This document shows, piece by piece, positions 1-4,970 of a stretch of 5,429 bases of DNA. Positions within the stretch are counted from its first letter, which is position 1; each line of letters opens with the position of its first letter. Source of the stretch: CAIOZW01 sp049317725 (lineage in GTDB: Bacteria > Acidobacteriota > Blastocatellia > RBC074); assembly GCA_049317725.1 (NCBI GenBank), contig JBMOHS010000228.1, positions 1 to 5,429 of the forward strand. The letters run 5' to 3'. A model generated the notes under the pieces. The model had not been told where the DNA came from, ran no database searches, and worked only from the letters and a program-made list of their open reading frames with translations. The position numbers and the translations under genes are program-made.

Positions 1-624
1 ATGATACGATCTGCTCAGCTTCGATCCGTGGTCTTGCTGTGTGTCTGGGCACTGTCGGTGGCTGTTGCCGAGGCCCAGTCGATGGTGGGCGGTCGCGGTC
101 CAGTTCCACCGCCGGTGCTGCAGGACCCGACCGGTCTTTTTCAGGAGAGGTACGCCACCATCGGCGACGATCTGTTCATCGGCGGTCAGCCGACCGAGAA
201 GGCATTGCGCGAGTTGAAGGCCAAAGGCGTGACGACTGTCGTCAACCTGCGAATGCCGCAGGAGATGGCGAGGGTCGGCTTCGATGAAGCTGCCCTGCTC
301 GGCGAACTTGGAATCGAATATGTCCACCTCCCGCTTAATGGATCGGGTGGGAACGCCTATGCGCCGGCGGCGCTCGACCGGTTTGCCTCGGTCTTGGAGT
401 CGGCCAAGGGCAAGGTCCTGCTCCACTGCACGGTGGCGTGGCGGGCGAGCCACCTCTGGGGGGCCTATCTCATCCGCGAGCGCAAGATGCCGGTGGGAGA
501 AGCCTTGACCCAGGCGCGCGCGATCAACCTGCGCGATGACCGCCCGTTCGGCAATCAGCAGCCGATCGAAGGCTTTCTGGGTCGGACACTCCCGGAGCTG
601 CTGCGGCCGAAGCCCCAGCGCTGA
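1..624 (+). CDS. Exported protein tyrosine/dual-specificity phosphatase-like protein
   Basis: The 207-residue protein begins with a Sec signal peptide: basic MIR..R at the start, a hydrophobic core at about 9-22, and a likely signal peptidase I site at A23-E-A25|Q26. The mature part has the fold pattern of the cysteine phosphatase superfamily (DSP/PTP, related to the phosphatase domain found fused to NAD kinase-like proteins). It shows FIGGQPTEKALRELKAKGV (about 59-77), the strand TTVVNLRMPQE (78-88), and the catalytic loop VLLHCTVAWRAS (139-150) with candidate nucleophile C143 and phosphate-binding R148. The loop has four residues between Cys and Arg (C-X4-R) and lacks the usual Gly, so activity is uncertain. 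Family members hydrolyse phosphate esters through a cysteinyl-phosphate; the substrate here is unknown, and the protein should act in the periplasm. The ATG is the first base of the window, so its promoter and ribosome binding site are outside. It converges on the mazF end. The family call is fairly sure, the reaction is not. Confidence 0.8.
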   Translation: MIRSAQLRSVVLLCVWALSVAVAEAQSMVGGRGPVPPPVLQDPTGLFQERYATIGDDLFIGGQPTEKALRELKAKGVTTVVNLRMPQEMARVGFDEAALLGELGIEYVHLPLNGSGGNAYAPAALDRFASVLESAKGKVLLHCTVAWRASHLWGAYLIRERKMPVGEALTQARAINLRDDRPFGNQQPIEGFLGRTLPELLRPKPQR

Positions 625-665
625 GCGCCCTGTGGACGAACATCGTGTAGAATTCATCAGGATCA

Positions 666-689
666 AGCAGTCGTCTCTTGGTGACTGCT
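666..689. terminator. Inverted repeat in the convergent gap, possible bidirectional terminator
   Basis: AGCAGTC (666-672) and GACTGCT (683-689) form a perfect 7-bp stem with a 10-base loop. It lies 42 bases after the phosphatase stop and about 60 bases beyond the mazF stop, where transcripts from both strands would need to end. There is no clear T-run on either side, so it is not a classical intrinsic terminator. Position is the main argument. Confidence 0.35.
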
Positions 690-741
690 CCCGAAATGGA
701 TCAGGATTGTGACCGTTACCACAACTCCATTCGAACGAGAG

Positions 742-754
742 GTGATGGCATCAC
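742..754. repeat. 13-bp palindrome overlapping the mazF stop codon
   Basis: GTGATG-G-CATCAC is a perfect inverted repeat with a single central base. It contains the mazF stop codon (751-753 on the minus strand). It could be a small protein-binding site or a chance palindrome; nothing else nearby decides this. Confidence 0.3.
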
Positions 755-1074
755 GGCGAGAACATCTCCTGCAATCTGGCCAAGACTTCTGTTTTCGTTT
801 TTTTGTCGATTTGACCAACCCGTTTGACGAGTCTCGTCTTATCAACTGTTCTGATCTGATCCAAGACGATTTGGCCTTCCTTGCCTTGTAACTGACAGCT
901 AACCCTCGTCGGGTATTGTTTTTCTTTGGTTGTCAGGGGGGCAATGATTACTGTTTGAATATGAAAATTCATCTCGTCTGGTGAAACGACGACACAAGGC
1001 CGAGTCTTTTTTATCTCACTTCCAATTGTTGGATCGAGATTGATCAGATACACCTCAAACCGCTTGATTACCAT
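751..1074 (-). CDS. mazF: MazF/PemK-family endoribonuclease toxin
   Basis: The 107-residue product matches the MazF/PemK toxin family along its whole length: RFEVYLINLDPTIGSEIKK (5-23), TRPCVVVSPDEMN (24-36), then IIAPLTTKEKQYPTRV (43-58) and GQIVLDQIRTVDKTRLV further on. R25 and T48 stand where the catalytic Arg and Thr of MazF toxins are found. These toxins are cytoplasmic sequence-specific ribonucleases that cut mRNA, sometimes rRNA or tRNA, and stop growth when not bound by MazE. I chose the ATG at 1072-1074: it gives the usual family N-terminus and has GAGGA about 10 bases upstream, whereas the GTG two codons earlier (1078-1080) is only 3 bases from that site. The start overlaps the mazE stop by 7 nt (ATGGTAA), indicating translational coupling. 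The gene is clearly more AT-rich than its neighbours, which suggests acquisition by transfer. The cleavage sequence cannot be predicted from here. Confidence 0.95.
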   Translation of the reverse strand: MVIKRFEVYLINLDPTIGSEIKKTRPCVVVSPDEMNFHIQTVIIAPLTTKEKQYPTRVSCQLQGKEGQIVLDQIRTVDKTRLVKRVGQIDKKTKTEVLARLQEMFSP

Positions 1075-1319
1075 TCCCACTCTTCCTCATCCCAATCGGT
1101 CATCCCCGAATCGTCGATCAACAGTCGATCTTCTTGTTGTTGCGCCATTTCCTGAAATTGTGCAGCCCAACCTTGGCGAGGATGAGTCGCGGGCTTGATG
1201 ACAATCTGGTCATCGACGACCTGAATTTCCACATCGTTGCTCAGGCCCGTCTGCTCAAGAAAGAGTTTCGGAATACGAATTCCCTGCGAATTTCCAATTT
1301 TGATAATTTTTGCCCTCAT
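1068..1319 (-). CDS. mazE: MazE/AbrB-family antitoxin
   Basis: The 83-residue product starts with a SpoVT/AbrB-type swapped-hairpin DNA-binding domain (about 1-45), with the recognisable KIIKIGNSQGIRIPKLFLEQ (4-23) and a following VEIQVVDDQIVIKP. The tail is acidic and tryptophan-rich (DWDEEEWEW at the C-terminus), as expected for the flexible segment that wraps around MazF and blocks its RNA groove. In this family the antitoxin also represses its own promoter, more strongly in complex with the toxin. The start at the ATG 1317-1319 is preferred over an in-frame GTG at 1326-1328. That GTG directly abuts the -10 element, so it would lie upstream of the predicted transcription start. No Shine-Dalgarno sequence precedes the ATG. 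It is the first gene of a two-gene operon with mazF, opposite to the flanking genes. Confidence 0.95.
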   Translation of the reverse strand: MRAKIIKIGNSQGIRIPKLFLEQTGLSNDVEIQVVDDQIVIKPATHPRQGWAAQFQEMAQQQEDRLLIDDSGMTDWDEEEWEW

Positions 1320-1323
1320 GGTG

Positions 1324-1339
1324 AGCACATTGTAAGCAC
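1324..1339. promoter_or_regulatory. Possible MazE operator: AGCAC direct repeat around the -10 box
   Basis: AGCAC occurs at 1324-1328 and again at 1335-1339, flanking the -10 element with an 11-bp period, about one helical turn. A second short element, TTGT-TG-ACAA, an inverted repeat, covers the -35 region (1350-1359). Family knowledge says MazE or MazEF complexes bind at their own promoter; assigning these exact repeats is inference. Confidence 0.4.
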
Positions 1340-1356
1340 TTCGAGATTCTTGTCAA
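1329..1356 (-). promoter_or_regulatory. mazEF sigma-70-type promoter, near-leaderless
   Basis: On the minus strand a perfect -35 TTGACA (1351-1356) is followed by a 16-nt spacer and the -10 TACAAT (1329-1334, five of six matches). Standard spacing puts transcription start at A1322, three bases before the mazE ATG at 1319, so the mRNA would have virtually no leader. That agrees with the absence of a ribosome binding site there. Confidence 0.8.
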
Positions 1357-1529
1357 CAAATAATGGGAGGATGGGTTGGCTGGCAAGAGCGGCGCGTCAT
1401 ATCTGGCGTTGACAAATCGATCAGGTGGACGAGTGGGTGAAAGTGGTGGATCAACTCCCCGGACGGAAAGATCTGATGAGAGAGGGCCTCGATTCCTGAC
1501 GTGAGGGCGACGTACCGGACGAGCGGTGC

Positions 1530-1559
1530 TTGACATAATTGAGGAAGAGAAAGTAATGA
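1530..1559 (+). promoter_or_regulatory. Weak candidate promoter upstream of the esterase gene
   Basis: A perfect TTGACA (1530-1535) sits on the plus strand, with only poor -10 candidates at the right distance (TAATGA at 1554-1559 after 18 nt, or AATGAT one base further). If used it would give a leader of roughly 180 nt before the esterase ATG. The -35 is clear, the promoter as a whole is uncertain. Confidence 0.3.
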
Positions 1560-1733
1560 TGAACCTCCCCCGCTGAAGGCCAGCGAGAGCAGTCGTCCAT
1601 TTGCGGGATATTCCGGACGCAGGACTCTCGCGGACGTTTGCCAAGATCACACCGTGACCGAAGCTCGATTAGAAGGTGGAAACGTCAGAGAGGGGGGGCG
1701 GCGTGGAGCGCCTGGTTCAAGAATTCTTTCACG

Positions 1734-1738
1734 GGAGG
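1734..1738 (+). promoter_or_regulatory. Ribosome binding site deciding the esterase start
   Basis: GGAGG in the context ACGGGAGGCGAGCAATG lies 6 bases before the ATG at 1745. It favours this start over the upstream in-frame GTG at 1676, which would put 23 hydrophilic residues in front of the signal peptide. Confidence 0.8.
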
Positions 1739-1744
1739 CGAGCA

Positions 1745-3298
1745 ATGTCCTGGCTGATGCGTCTTGTCATTTCTACCAGTCTGGCAGTGTTGATGGTCTC
1801 GACGGCACGTGTCTTCACGCAAAGTCCGGTGACGATGCCGAAGGAGTGCACAGTCGCCGCGCTGCAGGCATTGGCGCCAAAAGGAACGACGATCACGGCG
1901 GCGACAATGGTCGCGGCCGCTGGGCGGGTCCCGTCGCACTGCCTCGTCGACGGTCAGGCCACGTCAGTGGGGAATCAGGTCAACTTCCGACTCGGCCTCC
2001 CGGGGGAATGGAACGGAAAGTTCTTCTTCGTCGGCGTAGGTGGGCTTGGCGGCCGAATCGGGGCGTTGACGCGCGGCCTTGCGCGGGGCTATGCCACGGC
2101 CTCGACCGACACGGGGCACACCAGCGACGACACGACGTGGATGTCGAACCGGGCCAAGGAGATCGATTATGGCCACCGGGGGACGCACGTCACCGCCGTG
2201 GCGGGGAAAGCGCTGACCAGGGCCTTCTATGGGCGGCCGATCGATCACGCTTATTTTGACGGCTGCTCGAACGGTGGGCGCCAAGCCCTGATGGAGGTGC
2301 AACGCTATCCGGACGATTTCGACGGCATCATTGCCGGCAACCCTTCGACGGGGACAGGCATGCAGGTCGGCCGGGCACTGGTCTATCAGAAGATGCTGGC
2401 CAAGACCGGGCACTTCCTGACGCGGGAGGCTGTGGAGCTGATCTCGCAGGCAACGCTCGGCGCCTGCGACAAGACGGACGGGTTGGAAGACGGACTGATC
2501 AGCGAACCGTTGCGGTGCACCTTCGATCCCGAGAGCCTCAAATGCACGGACGCCAAGACCACAGGCTGCCTCAATGAGGGACAACTGGCAGTGGTGAGGC
2601 AGATCTATGGCGGAGCGAAATTGCCGAACGGTGAGGTCTATGCGTGGGGGTTTCCGGTGGGACACGAGGGAGGAGAGACCGGATGGCGCGCGTGGATTTC
2701 GGGACCGGAAGATCCACTGCCACAGCCAGACGGGACGCTTGCCTACAACGGAGGGCGATTGCCCATCGGTTTTGCGATCGCCGAGTCGAACATGCGCGGA
2801 CTGGCCCTCGAGACGGATGATCCGTCCTTTTCGTGGCGGACGCTGCGGTTTCCCGCCGACGTGGCCCGCTTGAAGACGATGAGCGAGATTCTCAGTCCGC
2901 TCGATGCCGACCTGCGTCCTTTCCAGAAACGGGGGGGGAAGCTGCTGCTCTATCACGGGTGGGCAGATCCGGCGATCAGTGCCCTTGGCACGGTCAACTA
3001 CTTCGATCGTGTAACGGCGATCGTCGGAGGACTGGCGCAGGCCGACACCTTCGTGCGCCTGTACCTGATTCCGGGGATGCATCACTGTAGTGGTGGGCCG
3101 GGACCGAACGAGTTCGACATCCTCACCCCGCTCGAACAGTGGGTCGAGCAGGGCGTCGTGCCCGGGCCAATCGTCGCAACACACAGGACGGCTGGGCAGG
3201 TAGATCGCACGCGTCCGCTCTGTCCACACCCACAAGTCGCCACCTACAGCGGCACCGGCAGTATCGACGAGGCGGCCAACTTCCGCTGCGGGCGGTAG
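1745..3298 (+). CDS. Exported tannase/feruloyl esterase family serine hydrolase
   Basis: The 517-residue protein has a Sec signal peptide (MSWLMRLVIS.. with a hydrophobic stretch to about residue 20 and likely cleavage near 22-27, no lipobox). The mature part shows the tannase/feruloyl-esterase family (the family that also contains MHETase). Visible are the nucleophile elbow DGCSNGGRQALMEVQRYP with S175, the acid D408 in YHGWADP, and H447 in GMHHCSGG. C174 and C448 sit beside the Ser and His, the family's CS-D-HC arrangement in which a disulfide links the two catalytic strands. A lid segment follows the elbow and carries a calcium-loop-like CDKTDGLEDG (241-250). The mature protein has ten cysteines (35, 66, 174, 241, 258, 267, 275, 448, 493, 515), fitting five disulfides and hence an oxidising periplasmic or extracellular location. 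The family hydrolyses esters of aromatic acids (gallate, ferulate, chlorogenate, terephthalate monoester); the substrate here cannot be told. It appears to be a single-gene unit. Confidence 0.92.
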   Translation: MSWLMRLVISTSLAVLMVSTARVFTQSPVTMPKECTVAALQALAPKGTTITAATMVAAAGRVPSHCLVDGQATSVGNQVNFRLGLPGEWNGKFFFVGVGGLGGRIGALTRGLARGYATASTDTGHTSDDTTWMSNRAKEIDYGHRGTHVTAVAGKALTRAFYGRPIDHAYFDGCSNGGRQALMEVQRYPDDFDGIIAGNPSTGTGMQVGRALVYQKMLAKTGHFLTREAVELISQATLGACDKTDGLEDGLISEPLRCTFDPESLKCTDAKTTGCLNEGQLAVVRQIYGGAKLPNGEVYAWGFPVGHEGGETGWRAWISGPEDPLPQPDGTLAYNGGRLPIGFAIAESNMRGLALETDDPSFSWRTLRFPADVARLKTMSEILSPLDADLRPFQKRGGKLLLYHGWADPAISALGTVNYFDRVTAIVGGLAQADTFVRLYLIPGMHHCSGGPGPNEFDILTPLEQWVEQGVVPGPIVATHRTAGQVDRTRPLCPHPQVATYSGTGSIDEAANFRCGR

Positions 3299-3337
3299 AT
3301 GAGGGCAAGGTGGGCCTTGATCGGGAATCTTCCGAGG

Positions 3338-3359
3338 CGGATGGAGAGTCATCCCTCCG
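3338..3359 (+). terminator. Inverted repeat after the esterase gene, weak terminator candidate
   Basis: CGGA-t-GGA (3338-3345) pairs with TCC-c-TCCG (3352-3359), seven pairs with one mismatch and a 6-base loop, 39 bases after the esterase stop. No T-run follows, so intrinsic termination is doubtful. Confidence 0.3.
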
Positions 3360-3401
3360 TAAGCAATGAGCTGGGAATTCGGGCGGACAGAGAACGGCTC
3401 A

Positions 3402-3431
3402 TTGACCGGCTTGGGCAAGCGACCTTACAAT
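3402..3431 (+). promoter_or_regulatory. Candidate sigma-70-type promoter of the sorAB operon
   Basis: TTGACC (3402-3407, five of six) and TACAAT (3426-3431, five of six, the same -10 as mazEF) are separated by 18 nt. Transcription would begin near 3438-3439, leaving a leader of about 227 nt before the sorA ATG. Confidence 0.5.
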
Positions 3432-3438
3432 CCAACCT

Positions 3439-3468
3439 GTCCGGAGGGTGACCTGCCCTGAGCCGGAC
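3439..3468 (+). promoter_or_regulatory. Hairpin at the predicted 5' end of the sorAB mRNA
   Basis: GTCCGGAGGG (3439-3448) pairs with CCCT (3456-3459) and CCGGAC (3463-3468), ten pairs with a three-base bulge (GAG) and a 7-base loop. It starts within a base or so of the predicted transcription start. It could be an operator or a 5' stem in the mRNA; the lack of a T-run argues against a terminator. Confidence 0.45.
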
Positions 3469-3506
3469 AACGCGACCCAGACGACCAATAAGAACGACCA
3501 AGAGCG

Positions 3507-3524
3507 CCCACCGCGCACGGGTGG
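3507..3524 (+). repeat. Perfect hairpin in the sorA leader
   Basis: CCCACC (3507-3512) and GGGTGG (3519-3524) form a perfect 6-bp stem around a 6-base loop (GCGCAC). Only ACCTTT follows, so it is at best a weak terminator; it may be a structural part of the leader. Confidence 0.35.
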
Positions 3525-3642
3525 ACCTTTGCCGATGCCCCCGCGAGAGGGGAGGAATCAACTGTCTGGCAGGCCGACCACTCTTCCCTGTCGGCGACGG
3601 ATGATCCTTACGCAGGGAATTTGTTGGAACATTTTGACCAGT

Positions 3643-3653
3643 GAGGAGAGGAG
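3643..3653 (+). promoter_or_regulatory. Purine-rich ribosome binding site of sorA
   Basis: GAGGAGAGGAG contains two overlapping Shine-Dalgarno matches. The nearer one ends 12 bases before the ATG at 3666, rather long but without a better in-frame start nearby; the ATG at 3682 is out of frame. Confidence 0.6.
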
Positions 3654-3665
3654 AGCAGATCAGTC

Positions 3666-4970
3666 ATGAAGGAGCAGCAGGATGGAACAACCAATCCGAA
3701 CGGAGAGAAGCTGGAATCGCCGCTTTCGGTGAATCGGAAGACGACGGCGGTGACGAGACGGCGGTTCCTGGCTTCAGCGACAGGAGTTGGGGCTGGCTTG
3801 AGTTTGAGCGAACTCCTCCCGAGCCTTGGTCCCGCGCTGCCAGGGATGAGCGCGCTCGTCTCCGCCGCCTCCCAAGGAGCGGCCGCGCCGGCGCAGTCGA
3901 TTCCGGGGAAGGAACGTCTGATCGTACGCTCACTCCGGCCAGAGGACCTCGAGACTCCACCTTCGCTGCTCAACACCTGGTTGACGCCCAACGATCTCTT
4001 CTATGTCCGCCATCACTCCTACGCCCCGGCACTCGACCAAGCCGTGACCAAGGCCTGGACGGTACGGGTCGATGGAGCGGTCGAGTCGCCCCTCTCGATC
4101 ACGATTGATGAGTTGAAACGAATGCCGAAGGCCACCGTGACGGTCACCCTAGAGTGCGCGGGAAATGGTCGCGCCTTCTTCGACCCCCCGGTCGCCGGGA
4201 TTCAATGGGAGAAGGGAGCCGTGGGAACGGCGCGTTGGACGGGTGTTCGGCTCGCCGACCTGCTCAAGCGGGTCGGGGTTCGCCCGACGGGCAAGTACGT
4301 GCTCTTTGACGGAGCGGACAAACCGGTCGGCAAGATGCCAGACTTTCAGCGCAACGTCCCCCTTGACAAGGCACTCCATCCAGACACGATTCTGGCCTAC
4401 GAGATGAACGACCAGCCGCTTCCCCCGCTGCACGGTTACCCGCTGCGAGCCATCATTCCAGGTTGGGAAGGGGCCTATGCCGTCAAATGGCTTGACCACA
4501 TCCGGGTGCTCGAAGCGGAGCATGATGGCTTCTTCGTCAAGACCGCCTACCGTTACCCCAACATACGGGTGGCACCAGGCGCGCCGGTCCCGCCGGAAAA
4601 TATGCTCCCGGTGACAGGATTGGTCGTCAAGTCGCTGATTCATACCCCCGCGGAGGGGGCGACCTTCGCGCCAGGCCCGATCCGGATTGCTGGCTTTGCT
4701 TGGGCGGGTGAGACCGCGATCCGGCGAGTCGATGTCTCCCTTGACCAGGGAGCGACTTGGGTCCCAGCTCGCCTCGGGAGCGAACGGGTCCGCTACGCTT
4801 GGCAATCGTTCGAGTACCAGTTCTCGATCACCAAGCCCGGATCATACCTGCTGATGGCCCGGGCCACTGACGAGCAGGGTCGAATGCAGCCCGTCGCCCC
4901 GCACTGGAACCCCTCCGGCTACCTCTGGAACGTCATCGACCGAGTGAGGATCACTGTCCATGCCTCGTAA
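3666..4970 (+). CDS. sorA: SorA-like sulfite oxidase/dehydrogenase, molybdopterin subunit (Tat-exported)
   Basis: The 434-residue protein has a twin-arginine signal (TRRRFLASATG at 30-40, hydrophobic to about 70), so it folds with its cofactor in the cytoplasm and is exported. The sulfite-oxidase-type molybdopterin domain covers about 80-310: LFYVRHHSYAP (111-121), TLECAGNGR (161-169) with C164 as the molybdenum-ligating cysteine, GIQWEKGAVGTARWTGVRL (177-195), and HGYPLRAIIPGWEGAYAVKW. The C-terminal 320-434 is the Ig-like molybdenum-cofactor dimerisation domain (RVDVSLDQGATW, PHWNPSGYLWNVID). The family oxidises sulfite to sulfate at a molybdenum centre and passes electrons to cytochrome c. 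There is no haem b5 domain, and the overlapping cytochrome gene downstream fits the SorAB type. The sulfane dehydrogenase SoxC is a related alternative, but no other sox gene is visible. Translation is coupled to the next gene by an 11-nt overlap. The family is certain; sulfite as substrate is inferred. Confidence 0.9.
   Translation: MKEQQDGTTNPNGEKLESPLSVNRKTTAVTRRRFLASATGVGAGLSLSELLPSLGPALPGMSALVSAASQGAAAPAQSIPGKERLIVRSLRPEDLETPPSLLNTWLTPNDLFYVRHHSYAPALDQAVTKAWTVRVDGAVESPLSITIDELKRMPKATVTVTLECAGNGRAFFDPPVAGIQWEKGAVGTARWTGVRLADLLKRVGVRPTGKYVLFDGADKPVGKMPDFQRNVPLDKALHPDTILAYEMNDQPLPPLHGYPLRAIIPGWEGAYAVKWLDHIRVLEAEHDGFFVKTAYRYPNIRVAPGAPVPPENMLPVTGLVVKSLIHTPAEGATFAPGPIRIAGFAWAGETAIRRVDVSLDQGATWVPARLGSERVRYAWQSFEYQFSITKPGSYLLMARATDEQGRMQPVAPHWNPSGYLWNVIDRVRITVHAS

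Larger units (their letters stand above)
1357..1744. other. Gene-poor gap between mazEF and the esterase gene
   Basis: No convincing gene is visible. Open frames here are short or have composition-driven sequence (rich in R, G, S, P). A small hairpin, CGCTG-AAGGC-CAGCG, lies at 1571-1585. A short open stretch (1413-1493, 26 codons, ending at a TGA at 1491-1493) reads DEWVKVVDQLPGRKDLMREG in part, which looks protein-like and might be the tail of a decayed gene, but it has no start codon and I recognise no family. The region probably holds the leader and control region of the esterase gene. Confidence 0.5.
3299..3665. other. Intergenic region with promoter and hairpins before sorA
   Basis: No gene is supported in these 367 bases. 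A 31-codon frame (3366-3461) lacks a ribosome binding site and a known family. The stretch holds an imperfect inverted repeat at 3338-3359, a candidate promoter at 3402-3431, a strong hairpin at 3439-3468, a second at 3507-3524, a short 4-bp GC stem at 3539-3552, and the purine-rich ribosome binding site of sorA. It most likely combines the end of the esterase transcript with a leader of about 230 nt for the sorAB operon. Confidence 0.5.

Noticed and set aside
1556..1576. Tiny ORF MMNLPR after a GAGGA sequence, as a leader peptide
   Set aside because: Only six codons, no regulatory codon run, and its small following hairpin (1571-1585) overlaps the ORF; chance cannot be excluded.
1255..1650. 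131-codon open frame on the minus strand upstream of mazE
   Set aside because: It overlaps mazE in a different frame and crosses its promoter; sequence is low-information and has no ribosome binding site.
1676..1744. Upstream GTG extension of the esterase gene
   Set aside because: The extra 23 residues are hydrophilic and would bury the signal peptide, while the ATG at 1745 has an ideal GGAGG 6 bases upstream.
1964..3418. Long 484-codon open frame on the minus strand
   Set aside because: It lies antisense to the esterase gene, whose motifs are unmistakable; its own translation is rich in R, P and G with no family pattern, typical of a high-GC shadow frame.
3366..3461. 31-codon ORF upstream of sorA
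   Set aside because: No ribosome binding site, and it overlaps the candidate promoter and hairpin; no family recognised.
4149..4805. 218-codon open frame on the minus strand inside sorA
   Set aside because: Shadow of the molybdenum enzyme gene; its translation shows no recognisable domain and the plus-strand family match is complete.
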